Positions 22,359-32,839 of a DNA stretch of 64,000 nucleotides are shown here, piece after piece. The notes under the pieces were generated by a model. It was not told the DNA's origin. It ran no database searches and saw only the letters and a program-made list of their open reading frames with translations. Both the position numbers and the translations under genes were made by a program. The stretch lies in contig JASSKH010000023.1 in assembly GCA_031763025.1 (NCBI GenBank), forward strand, positions 434,001 to 498,000. The letters are read 5' to 3'. Origin of the DNA: Macrocystis pyrifera. Taxonomy: Eukaryota > Sar > Phaeophyceae > Laminariales > Laminariaceae. Within the stretch, counting starts at the first letter, position 1. The number at the start of each line of letters is the position of its first letter.

Positions 22359-22906
22359 GCAGGTCTAAATTGCGAGGGAGCACGTAGGCTCATTTCTCAA
22401 AAAAATTGGACACTCATGTGCACACTCGTCGAAGTTTTCAGAGGGGCCGATCCGCTAAACCCCCCAGAGACAACGGGGTGTTTTTCTACCCGCACGCGAT
22501 GGATGCCGGACCAATCGAAAGCATGCGGTCCAAACCATCTCGTCGAATGGATGTCTGTAGGGAGCCAGGGTCAAGACGCGCCACGCAACCGAAAGGTGCG
22601 AGAACGCCAGCTGCACTGTGAATCGCGATTTTGTTTGTGAAAGAGGCGTCCTCGAGAGTAATTGTGCGCTGGACGAGGTAGGGGCCGTGTTACGTCAGCT
22701 CGAGGGAGGGGCTGACACTAGGGTCGACAGCCAAAACCCTCAGGGCTGTGATCAGCGGGCGCGTCAGGAAAATATGCCGAAAACTCTGAGAGAGAACCTG
22801 GGCATGTGCGGGCCTCGGCCAAAGGACGGTGAGTCACTGGTGGAATCTCATGAATTCTGTCAGGCGTGGTTGGAGTGCAAAATTGATTACAGGAGGCGGG
22901 ATGTGC
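22359..22906 (-). pseudogene. degraded region between NADAR and protease
   Basis: No long minus-strand frame. The plus-strand frames here (for example 22618-23079) are antisense to the element. The sequence should hold the N-terminal half of the protease but is broken by stops. Confidence 0.45.
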
Positions 22907-23506
22907 CTACCCGGCATCGCTTGAGCAGAGGGTGTCGGGAACGACGGAAAGGGCTTTCCCGAGCAAATTTTTCCCACGCCGCCGAAAGGGGTCTTGAGCC
23001 TCGGGGGCATCTGCCCGGAGACCGATGCCCCACACGGGATCAAAGGGGCTGGCTTCGGCCAAACGTTTGGTGCCAGTAATCAATAGGTGCTGCTTCATGG
23101 CCGAGTTCTTGGTGAAGTTTACACAAGTAACAGCATGGACGGGGTCTTCCCGAACGCGGTCTAAGGTAGCGCAGTTGAAGTCATGCACACCTCGACCGAC
23201 GTGTTCGTGCTCGCGTGGGTCTGGCGAACCCATAATCCTCTCCGCTGCGTCGTGGTCCTGATAAAAGCGAGCCATTTCAGCCATCATATACTGCTCCGCG
23301 CAGGAATATGACACATCGTGAACGACGAAATACGAGGATAACCACTGAGAAAAATAGGAAGGGGGCTGCCAGAACAGTATCACCCGCTCCGTTGAATAGT
23401 CAAGAGTAGAGTCAAAAGACCCACGATGCCGAGTCGTCGGTGGCGGTAGTTGAGGTGTGTGTGGGCGGGAGTGTGCTTCTCTGAGAACACTGAGCCCCTG
23501 ATGCAC
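22907..23506 (-). CDS. NADAR (YbiA/DUF1768-like) domain protein inside a retrotransposon
   Basis: A 199-codon minus-strand frame with a NADAR fold at about residues 40-190. Visible family marks are SQWLSSYF, YSCAEQYMMAEMARFY (the Y-x-S-A-E-x-Y helix), NFTKNSAM (KFxxN-like), LLITGTKRLAEASPFDPVWG with the invariant Trp-Gly, and RRGKNLLGKAL. Family members act on NAD/ADP-ribose-type or riboflavin-pathway glycosidic substrates; YbiA-like proteins are N-glycosidases. The frame sits where gag would be, between PBS and protease. The annotated start is GTG, and an upstream frame (23663-23412) overlaps it, so it was probably part of a polyprotein. The lysine usual after the helix (xKAxLF) is replaced (EMARF). 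It is the longest intact stretch of the element. Whether it is active cannot be seen. Confidence 0.82.
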   Translation of the reverse strand: MHQGLSVLREAHSRPHTPQLPPPTTRHRGSFDSTLDYSTERVILFWQPPSYFSQWLSSYFVVHDVSYSCAEQYMMAEMARFYQDHDAAERIMGSPDPREHEHVGRGVHDFNCATLDRVREDPVHAVTCVNFTKNSAMKQHLLITGTKRLAEASPFDPVWGIGLRADAPEAQDPFRRRGKNLLGKALSVVPDTLCSSDAG

Positions 23507-23663
23507 GAGGGGAGTCCGCTTCTACGTATACTGGATCTGTGTCACCACTGGCTTTAGGCAAGAAATCGCCAGACTGTTCTCGATGGTCTCTGTCCAAGGT
23601 CAAGGGGGCAGGGGGCTCTGAGACTGTTCTGCTTGACGAGAGCAACGATTCATCCGAGTTCAA
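23412..23663 (-). pseudogene. N-terminal low-complexity gag-like frame
   Basis: An 83-codon minus-strand frame starts at ATG 23663 (MNSDESLLSSSRTVSEPPAP), about 80 bp after the PBS. It is Ser/Thr/Pro/Glu-rich with no fold recognised. It ends out of frame with NADAR, overlapping by about 95 bp, so a single indel or programmed shift separates them. Probably the original start of the polyprotein. Confidence 0.5.
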
Positions 23664-23745
23664 CGTTTATGATTTCCGGTTGATGTGACTGGAGGCCGTG
23701 GAGTTACCATCCCCCCCCCCCCCCTCCCCCTTCTACCCCGGCCTG

Positions 23746-23757
23746 CCGACGACGCCG
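23746..23757 (-). promoter_or_regulatory. primer-binding site, one base changed
   Basis: On the minus strand CGGCGTCGTCGG lies 2 bp after the LTR end. It is the same PBS as at 17069, with the first T changed to C. Confidence 0.75.
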
Positions 23758-23759
23758 AT

Positions 23760-24033
23760 TGTTATGATCAAGGTCAGGACACTTCGTATCCCTGGACAGG
23801 TATGCCTAACGAGTCGGTACTCGCTGGTACTCACGTGTGCTGTTTGCTTACATGTAGAAGAAGAGCAGTTTTATTCCTTTCGCGCTCGCGGAAACTGAGA
23901 GCCGAGCTCCTCGCTGGGAAAACCCCTGGTCTTCCGTCTACCAAGCGCCCCCCAAGTACTACAAATACGATCTCAATACTTGAACCCAGGTGATCACCGG
24001 GCTTTCAACCTCAATCAAGGCAGTAGCGAAACA
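23760..24033 (-). repeat. 5' LTR of the NADAR-carrying element
   Basis: 274 bp on the minus strand, ending TGATCATAACA. It shares CCTGTCCAGGGATAC and CGGTGATCACCTGGGTTCAAG blocks with the other LTRs of the family. Confidence 0.85.
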
Positions 24034-26860
24034 TAGTCAAAATCGAAGCTTAGTTACAATGAATGGCTTTCACTCAAAACTGCGCGAATATAAGGAAGCC
24101 ACGGCCAAAACAATACGGAACAGCGTCCGCTACCCCCGAACCCATGGCAAGGAAGGACAGGACCGGAGCCACACAAACGAAGGCAAAATCAGATGAGAGG
24201 AGAATAAACGGAGGCCGCAACCCCAGCAAAAGAGGCAAACAAAGCAGAGCAGCGGCGTCATACAGTGCCAGTACTCGTAATACCAATTGCAGTAAATGCC
24301 ATACGTCGTACGAATGGTATTGGGGAAGGATACGTACTGTACGAAGAGAGAAAGGAAGACACCCACAACGTATCGACCGTGCGTCGCGGCTTATGCTCGT
24401 GTTCCAATCATCCCTCCCGCCCGACAACCGAGCAATCAGCATCCTCCCGCCCGACAACCAACAACCGAGCACCCACCAAACACCAATCCCACAGCAACAC
24501 GCGACTTGTTTGTCTTGGTGTGATTCCCCCATCATCACCCTTTCTGACAAGATGCGGATCTTTTGTCGTCCATTTTTTTCGTTTTATTTGTGTATTCATT
24601 CGTCGTGCCGTGATTGTCAAGAAACAAAATATCTCGATTATTCGCAATTTCTGGATGTTACACGCGTGGTCTATTCACAGTCTGTGGGGCGGTGAAGCTG
24701 ATGTGTACTTGTAGGTCGTTTTTGAGGCATCGACGGCGAAGTGGATAAAAGGGGAACGTGTTCGGTCAAATGGGGCCAAATCGTGGTCAATTCGGGGTAG
24801 TATTTCAATTTGTTAGATTTGCAGGGATATACCCCCTCAACCTGAAGCGGAGAAGGGGCGATCGGTTTGCCCCTCCAGCGGTACCGGTACGTGATGGATT
24901 TGGGTGCATGGCTGATTCCGAGCCTCCAGCGTAATATCTCGGGAGCATCACCGAATTGAGTTGATCACAAGTATACTTAAGAAAGTTCGTTCGAAAGCTG
25001 ATTTTCACGTGTGTACTCGAACTGTAGTGTTCATGGTGGCGCTTTAAATATCGCCCCAGAGGGCACCACTTCACTAAACAAAAAAAACGAAATCTCGATA
25101 ACTACGTCGATTCTACAGGAAATAGACACACATTCGGAGAGCTACTTGTCAGACTGTTTTTTTTTGCACGTTTTCAACCCCGATCCCGTGGTGCCTCCGC
25201 CGAAACCATCACTCTATGCATTTTTTTTAAAATCCGCATCTCAAATGAACGCGTTCATTGTTTCCTTTTTTGCCCAAGTAGCCATAACTTCGGCAATTCC
25301 TGATACTTTGGTCTATGTTATATATTTTGGTGGTGCCCTTGATAAACGCTACCAGAGTTAGTCAGAACTATCTTCAATTTAAGCCAATTCTCTAACAAGA
25401 TCACGTTCACATTTTGTACATTCTAACGAAGGAAGGACGGCGAAAACCAAAATTCGAACAGCAACTGCCCAATCGAAATAATCTCTGAAAAACTGGTATC
25501 GAGTTTTCGAGAGCACCACAAAAATGCTCGAAACGAAAATCTCTCAGAATTGATGATAAATATATCATGATATTTCGTTGCACGGCTGGATACACTGTAG
25601 GCCGAAGAACGTTGCCAAAACCAAGAAAAGTGTTGTGCGTGCTCGGCATAAGCTGCGGACGAGTCGCCAGCTCTTCGGATTTGCATTAGGGGCAGACTTA
25701 GGTACGTGGGGTTGCCTGCCTTGAGTGCGTCTTGCCAGTAAGTGCAAATGAACGGAAAACCAGACGGAATATCCCTGTTTGATCATTTCCCTAAACAATC
25801 CGACAGCAGACACCCTCAGACGCCACTCCTTCCTGGCCACACAGGTAGTCCACATTACTAGTGCAATAATTGGAGCAGCTCTTGGTGTAGTGTTTGCTGT
25901 CTTTACCTTACACCGTTCTGTTTACCCAAGTGCACCAGCATACCCAGCATCCGTCCCGATTCCTTGTCCTGAAGAGATACAATATCTGTGGTTACAGAGT
26001 GTGAGATTGAGAAAAATCGAAACAACAATATTCGCAAATGAATTGGTAACGCGAATAAAATGCCGACGTACCGGGTACGAGAGCACACCAACACAACCCA
26101 GATTTTTTTTTCTGAATTGGTACAAAATGCAAGTGGCGCAAAGAGAGATAAACATGACTGCCAGAAGATCAACATACATGCTCAAGGGGGACAGAGAATT
26201 GCTCACGCACGATGCAGCACGAAAGAGAGGAATACACCGGTATAAAGGCAGTCGAAAGGATCAGGGAACAACGAGAGAAACCAGGCGAAAAGCAAGAAGC
26301 AAGATAGGATAGAGTACTACATAGAAAAGATATGTAGTATTCAAGGCGGTGGTATAAGGGTCCAGTTTCGGCTACAAAGCCGGGTCGGGGACCTTGCGAC
26401 ACCCTCTGCCATCTCCTTCGCTCTCTCGTTGATAGCGGTGTCAATAGTCAAGTACCGCTGATGTTGCGACCCCCCCAATGAACAACTCGTCGAAAAACGA
26501 ACAAAAATGTACTAGAATTCAAGGACTGGTCGGACCGATACCTTGCCACTGGATCCATCATTTTGTTTTAGTATTTGTCGACAGCTGTATCAGTATGGCT
26601 GCCCCCCACCCCCTCTTTGTCGCCACTCTTGATATCGTGAGCTGCATGGCGTGGCCAACTCCTCTCCGCCTCGCCCCTGTGCTACCTCGCTCTAAAACAG
26701 CCCGCCGCTTCGAGGACCCCCCTACATCACTTTTTTCTCTTCTTGGCTGCCCTCAGCCATAAACTGTCTCTGCTCCGAACAGCAAAAACGCCAACTTTCC
26801 GTGGACCCCTCGGTTGCTTGGAAAACCCTGGGGCCGTCTCCTAGCCATTGGGCTAAGATA
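24034..26860. other. no supported gene
   Basis: Long frames exist (24063-24695 and 25779-26312 on plus, 24074-24550 on minus) but overlap on opposite strands and lack recognisable domains. The 25779 frame has a hydrophobic segment followed by a basic tail but no early ATG. A short tandem word CCTCCCGCCCGACAACC repeats at 24413 and 24444. Confidence 0.45.
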
Positions 26861-26864
26861 GATT

Positions 26865-27623
26865 ATGGTCGGTCTGGTCTCAGCTTTTACTCACCAGCTA
26901 TCGTTCCAAACATCACCCGACGGATCAGCCGCTTTTGGTCGTCAATTTTTGCCCCCCGTAAAGAGGAAGCGGTGTCAGCGGACGATCATCTCAGCGCCCT
27001 TGCATTGTGCCTTCGTGAGGGCCTTACCGTATGGCATGACGTGGTCGGTGCGTCATCGGCGCTTCGGCGAGTATATGTATACCGCCTTCGGATATTTCGG
27101 GGGCTTTCGGCCATTCGAGAGAGCACGCTGGGACCAGCAGCAACGACGACGACGCATGCTATGCATCCCACAAGTAAAACCGATGACTTTCACTCAAGGC
27201 CCATGCCAAGAAGTCGGCCAGAGAAGTCCCAGAGAACGGTCGCCGAGCAATCACTACTTCCACATCTTGTTCGGGGATAGTTATAGACGTGGTCAAAGGG
27301 TTTTTGCATACAGGTCTATATCTTATCGGTCAAGGCTTGGAATGCATAGCACCATGCGCAGCCCAAGCGACCAACGGCACCCCGACAACAACTCGCCGCA
27401 TTTGAATGTTGCCAGATCAGGCCAAGCGAAGGTTGAACGCGAGATTCAAAAATGCGGACGGTTAAGTGCCGCGGGTGAAGCTGAAGCTACTCTGCCTATT
27501 ACTACAGGAGTGGGTCGTCCACGGCTACCTACGTTGCAGCGTGCGAGGCCGTATGTATGTATGACACTAGCAAAAGGTGAGGGCGAGAGAATGGCTTTCA
27601 CGGGGCAAATGGGGTATACGTAG
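26865..27623 (+). CDS. hypothetical 252-codon frame, possible retroelement relic
   Basis: The longest ATG-started frame outside the LTR elements, 252 codons. A frame this long is unlikely by chance at about 48% GC (my rough estimate is a few percent for the whole window). The beginning, GLVSAFTHQLSFQTSPDG, is faintly like the FDLxSAFxQ strand of reverse transcriptases, but no catalytic YxDD follows. The rest is Arg/Gln/Ser-rich (RARWDQQQRRRR). A shorter frame at 26801-27280 overlaps it. I cannot name it; a decayed pol fragment or a young ORF are both possible. Confidence 0.3.
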   Translation: MVGLVSAFTHQLSFQTSPDGSAAFGRQFLPPVKRKRCQRTIISAPLHCAFVRALPYGMTWSVRHRRFGEYMYTAFGYFGGFRPFERARWDQQQRRRRMLCIPQVKPMTFTQGPCQEVGQRSPRERSPSNHYFHILFGDSYRRGQRVFAYRSISYRSRLGMHSTMRSPSDQRHPDNNSPHLNVARSGQAKVEREIQKCGRLSAAGEAEATLPITTGVGRPRLPTLQRARPYVCMTLAKGEGERMAFTGQMGYT

Positions 27624-30200
27624 CAGTGGAAAAGGGAAATAAGTTGTTGAAGAGGCGAAAGAGCAGTAGCCTCAGCAGCAGCTCACGAACGTTCGGCTAC
27701 GGAAGAGCAACGCTAATTGCACAATGTCAGGTCGCTTTCACCCCGGATTCTCGCTTGATTTGCCACGGCGTCCCGTGAGAACCTAAGGAAACACGCGAGA
27801 CTCTTACGAGACCTCCGATGAGAACCTCTGGTGTTCCGCGGCCTTGATGCCAATGGGTGATTCCAATCGTTCCCGGGAGATCCCATTCAAACACGAGGCT
27901 CATTACCTATCACGGGTCGCGGTGCGTGTCCCCGAAATGGCGTGTAAACATAGGTGTAGCACCAGAGTTGAAGGAGGTCAAGCGAGTATTATTGCGATTG
28001 GTTAAGTAGTTGGAAAAATGAGGTGTTTACCCAACGATGGAGCCAAGAAAGGCTGACACCAACAAGGCTTGTTTCAGTCTAAAAGCTGCGACGAGCAACA
28101 AAGAGTGACAGCATGGAAGCTGTCTCTTAGTCCACAACCTGGTAACTACTAGGCTGTCCTTCAACGCCGCAACGTCCTCACCTATTCGACTGTTGCCTTA
28201 TACAACAAATCTTAAAAACTAGCGCCGTTCTGGAACCCGGACAAAGTACAGTAGTCTCGCAGAATGTCCCAGAAAGTTTTTTTTCCAACGGAAACCGCCA
28301 ATAGGCTAGTTTTCTTGTTACACCTTACCTTAGGGTTGGGGTTCCTTATAGACGGGTAGCGCAACACGACCCGTAGACCGTGTTACACACCCCACATCCC
28401 GCGCCGGAGGGGGCCCACAGTGCTGTCGGAGGCCCTGCGCCCCCAGGGCCCGCCGTAGGCTAAACGTCTCGACTTATTCGCCGTGCAACGCCGGAAAATA
28501 CTTATCAAATACCACGGCATGCATTTTTCCTGTTCATCTGAACAACTTTCAAGAGCCGGTATGTGGGTATACGTCCTTTTTGCAAGTCGTTTTTATCAAA
28601 AAGACTGATACAAAACATACCTGGTACACAGCAGTATTGTGTAAAACTATTAATAGTTGAAAAAACTACTGTACACAACACTGGTGCGGCAACAGCCTCA
28701 AGGGCGACAAACAGCCTCACATGTTGGAGCCTGCGGGGAAGCAAAATACCCCTCGATGTTTTCGCCTGCGGCCTTCACAACATTGTTTATCGCCTACTGC
28801 CTGGACCGATGTCTACATATATATTTTAGTGCAGTATGCAAGTCCGGATGTAGATCCTACGTATTAACAGAGGAAAATAGCATGATGAGCAACCACTGCT
28901 TGCTGCTGCAACAAAAATGGCATTTTTGAACCCAGCTACGTCGCCTTCCACTATAAAATTATAAGGATAAGTGCAGCTATATGTGTATCTATTTGATGCA
29001 CTATTAATATACAGCAGTACATACACTATTTCTTGTCTAAGCCGTCCGTTTCTGCTTTTGCTCGCACGTGGCTATTAATACTAGTGCAGAGGGTCCGCTG
29101 TCAGAAATATAGCGACGACGAGCAGGTACTGTTATACTAGGTACGTACACGCTACTACTCCTACTGTATGGACGAGTTACGTCTATATGTTTCGGCATTT
29201 CAAGTGCCTTTTCAACAGATGATAGAGAGCGTTTCCTCGTCAACGTGATGTAGTTTCCGTGCCTTTGAGTGCTTACTCGTTCGTACAGCTTTAACCTTTG
29301 GCTTTGAATCCCGCTACACACAACCACAGGTATATGGGCAATGGGTGCTTGACATACTACAAAACAACGGGCATTCCGAGTGTTTGCGATTGCGTCATAT
29401 CATGTCTGTATTGCTGTCGACTCTTACTCTTAATATTGCCGTCTATTGCCAGGCGTCAAACGTGTGTAACTACTGCATTCATTTTACTGATAGTGTGTAA
29501 ATCACCCCTCATTCTGTCTCCTGTCCGACCCCTGGTACCAACACTACAACACATTAATAGTAGTATTGGGTTCTACGAACCGCCTGGCATGATTGTTATC
29601 TACACATGGACACATCTCCCGCGTGACTACAGACTGCTATCTATATTTACGATCGCATGTCTCTAGAAACATCTACGTACTGCCTGGTGAATACTAAAAC
29701 TCATGAATGTATATATTCTGTTCCCAGTGATAGTAACAAGTGAAAGGAATCGAACGAGATTAAAAGGGGTATGTCGAAAATAGCCGTAGAGCGCTACGAT
29801 CACTGCCCAAAAAGAGCACTTGGTACGCCTACGTCGCACGTACCAAGTATCATATATATGCGTGGTGTCTGGTGTCAGGGGCCGGGTGTCTGGTGTAAAG
29901 CATGATCTCGCCTGCCACTCAAAAACGGAAGGTGCTACTGTAGCAACTAGCTGGCAGCAACCTCAAGACAAGTGAACTTTTTGAATAATATATTGCTCTA
30001 TCCCGCCGAGGCACGCGGACAACCGTACATATACCTCGTATGTTGTTGCAGTTATGAATAGTTGTGGTGAAGCATTTGCCAAGAACACGACCTAGGTGTT
30101 GAGTTTTTCAACAGGAGCGGAACTCGTAGAAATACATTTTCACCTTATTAATACTTTTTGCATGTACGGTGGTGTACGTATTTCATGGTAATACTGGTGT
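27624..30200. other. no supported gene
   Basis: A GC-rich hairpin (GGCCCTGCGCCCCCAGGGCC, about 28430) and several TATTAATA/CAGCAGTAC words (28640, 29000-29080, 29545) were seen. GGGTGTCTGGTGT is duplicated near 29865-29900. No coding signal. Confidence 0.5.
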
Positions 30201-30201
30201 A

Positions 30202-30594
30202 TCATATTATGCGTATGTAGTGTACACGGCAACAACTCCAGCGGCAGTTACTGGTGCCAGGTTTGTCGGAGGCTAGAAGCGTGATGGTGCCGTGTACAAT
30301 GTACCAGGTAACGGTACTGAACACATTGTGATTCTGAGTCAAATAGATGTCGGAGGCGAGGAGCGTCATGGTGCCGTGTAGGATGTACCAGGTGTAGCGG
30401 TGCTGAAATGATTGTGATTCTGAGTCAAATAGACAACGAGGAGTGCCTGGCGTGCGTACGAAAAAAACTAGACTCGAGTCGACGAAGGAGAGAACGTGAT
30501 GTAACCGTTGTGGGAAAAACATAAAAGGGCACAAACGATAGTGGGGACGGGGGCAAGGAGTCTGCTTTGTGACCTCCGATTTGAGTGACGACAA
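30202..30594 (-). other. open frame spanning an 84-bp tandem duplication
   Basis: A 130-codon minus-strand frame. Two imperfect 28-residue repeats fall in it, each with WYI(L/V)HGT(M/I)TLLASD. The period (84 bp) is a multiple of three, so the frame survived duplication. The N-terminus MSSLKSEVTKQTPCPRP starts at a plausible ATG. No domain recognised; it could be non-coding. Confidence 0.22.
30264..30432. repeat. 84-bp tandem duplication
   Basis: Unit 1 starts TGTCGGAGGCTAGAAGCG at 30264, unit 2 starts TGTCGGAGGCGAGGAGCG at 30348. Both end GATTCTGAGTCAAATAGA. Identity is about 85% by eye. Confidence 0.9.
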
Positions 30595-31089
30595 TTAGTA
30601 GGAGGGAGATAGGATAAATAGCGAATATACTGCATGATAACATAACATTTCTAGCCGACCTTTGAAGCTTACCGAAAGCATACCCATACTACCTTCTGGT
30701 AGTATTGATAACTAGTGCCAGGCATTGACTACTCACATCAGTATTAAAATTAAAAAATATTTACCCGTCATACCAAAAAAACACGCACATTGCACTAATG
30801 TAGAATACTTTTGTTGCGAATGTGACTCGTGACGAGGATTCAGCCCGCACTCCGAGGGTCATGTCGTGGTCGGTGTGTGGGATCCACACCCACGCCCACG
30901 CAATCGAGAACAGACGTTTTGTTGTGTGTTGTGTTCTGCGAGGTGGCTGTGGTGACTGTCGTTTATGGCGCGTAGGGGTCCTTTTCGAAGTTTCGAACTA
31001 GAGTAGAAACAATGTCGAAGCCAAAGTACCACGGACATGCTTGGGCTGGGATACAATAGTCATATAATCTCACAGTAGGGGTGCACCCG

Positions 31090-31180
31090 ACGTTCCTGAG
31101 CCCCTAACCTTAGGAACTCAATAGCTCAGCCGATACAACACTTGGAGAAAAATTTGTTCGAGCCATCCGACCGGCACTTG
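31090..31180 (+). other. weak tRNA-like A/B-box pair
   Basis: TAGCTCAGCCG (31128) and TGTTCGAGCC (about 31157) resemble pol III A and B boxes but are only about 30 bp apart. No cloverleaf could be drawn. A degenerate SINE head is possible. Confidence 0.2.
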
Positions 31181-31574
31181 TATGCGCTAGTCCTAAAACG
31201 AATATACGAGATTTTTTTTATCCTACTGTAACTGGTAGTTCCTCACTTAAGGAACTCAATTGGCCAGAAACTTTTCGCCCAAAGAGTGCGACCCCTACCG
31301 TGGGTTGACTCATTTTGTTGCATCATATAATCCCCGTTTGATGTTTGTTATTGACATCAGATTTCCAAGGGTAACGCCAGCAAGAGAGTGAAGGCAAAAG
31401 TGGCAACTCTATAAATTTCAAACGTAAAGATATTTACTGACTCAAGCTGATTCTTATGGAAGCTTGTCGAAAAATGGGACCTCTTTGCCTCTCCGGTTAG
31501 TGAGTTCAAGTGTCAAGTTGTGTACGCAGGTGTACTTTCTTAGCAGCGTATACCGAAAAAATATGGGTTTTCTT

Positions 31575-31945
31575 CGGGACCGAATTCTCGTCCCGTGAAG
31601 GGATCGGGACGGGATCTCGCGGGATCGAGATATCTCGGGATTCCCCGGACGAGATAATAAGGGGTGTTTGAAGCACGAGACGGTAAAGGACGGGATTCAA
31701 CCAGCACGGGATTCAACGGGGAAGTTTGAACGGGATGTAGATTTCACGAAACTGCACGGGGCGGAACTGAGATACCATGGGGATTTGACGGGACCGGACT
31801 TCACACGCGACGAGAAAAGTACGGGGCTCCACGGGACGGGATTGAGATATCACGGGATTCTACGGGACGGGATTTTACGGGACGAAGAAAGCACCACACT
31901 CAACGGGACGGGATTGAGTTGTTCACGGCATTGCACGGGTCGGGG
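31575..31945. repeat. GGGACGGGATT degenerate array
   Basis: Dozens of variants of ACGGGACGGGATT with a higher-order period of about 72-75 bp: CACGGGACGGGATTGAG-type blocks at 31752, 31827 and 31899. The plus-strand frame through it (31668-31973) repeats LHGTGLRYHG, which follows from the DNA repeat. Confidence 0.85.
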
Positions 31946-32284
31946 TTGTCGCTTGTGCGTGCGCAAGCCATAAACCATTGGCGCCCGTGCTTCATGATAT
32001 TTGTATGGACGGCGTGTCACACCGGGGGATATAAGTTCGTTTTGTTTTTGATCGCACTGAGCTATTCTTCATTAACACATTTTTTCGAAAAGCATTTTTT
32101 TTATACGTCGCACGTATAAGCAAGACGTTTTTAATCATACGATATTAGTATGGAAGATAAGTGAAACCTGTACTACATTTGAAAAATTTACCAGGTATGT
32201 TGACAAAGGTTCGAACGCCTGACTTCTGGGCCTTTGGGTTTTGCACGTCTAACGGCTGAAGAACTGTGCGCACAAAAAACCCTG

Positions 32285-32495
32285 GAAAATCCCATCGATT
32301 CAGAAACAACGGGAATAATCCCGCGTGATCACGAAACCATGGGACTGATTTAGACGGGATTTGGAAATTCAAATTTGATGGGGTTGCACAGGACGGGACA
32401 CGGATCACTTTGGGCGGGAATGTCATTTGAAAAAATCCCACGGGACCACGGGATTATCCTATACACCGTGGGACCCCGCGGTATTTTCGCAACGG
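32285..32495. repeat. second GGGA(C)GGGATT block
   Basis: Further variants (GACGGGATTTGG, CAGGACGGGACACGG, CACGGGACCACGGGATT) lie about 340 bp after the first block. It is probably the same satellite split by other DNA. Confidence 0.7.
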
Positions 32496-32839
32496 GAAAC
32501 ATCACGAGGAAAGCACTGCAATAAATGCACCCTTTTTTTTCTGTATGATACCGAGACCACAAAAAACAAGAGACCACATGTAAAATAAACCCATACAAAA
32601 CCCGTAGTACGCGCGATCGAAGTATCGCCAGTATGACACACACCTTGCAAAGATGACGAGTTTCGACAAGATGCTTGATCTCCCAGCTAGCTGTTGTTAT
32701 TCATAATTAAAAAAAAACACGTACTACTATACGGTGCCCTGCACCAAGCACATGCCATGAACACAGCAGCAGTACTGCTTGCTGCCTTTGCACAATCCTA
32801 CATACAGCAGTACCTCGATCATACTCGTTCAAAGCAAAG

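Larger units (their letters stand above)
18540..24033 (-). mobile_element. Ty3/gypsy-type LTR retrotransposon carrying a NADAR domain, degraded
   Basis: Minus-strand element of 5.5 kb. Order in its own sense: 5' LTR (24033-23760), PBS (23757-23746), low-complexity gag-like frame, NADAR domain, retropepsin remnant, a linker of unknown role, an interrupted integrase, chromodomain-like and Trp-rich tail, 3' LTR (18814-18540). The protease-integrase order and integrase type place it in Ty3/gypsy. No reverse transcriptase or RNase H is left; the sequence goes from the region just before RT to the pre-integrase spacer within about 200 bp. Stops and frame changes show it is dead. The LTRs are only about 80% alike by eye, so it is old. 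A 4-bp TAGT flanks both ends (18536-18539, 24034-24037). Confidence 0.88.

Noticed and set aside
22618..23079. 153-codon plus-strand frame
   Set aside because: Antisense to the NADAR and gag-protease region of the minus-strand retroelement.
24063..24695. 210-codon plus-strand frame after the LTR
   Set aside because: A 158-codon frame lies on the opposite strand, composition is low-complexity, no domain or splice support.
25779..26312. 177-codon plus-strand frame with a hydrophobic segment
   Set aside because: The first ATG comes only after about 125 codons, length is near chance expectation for the window, and no domain is recognised.
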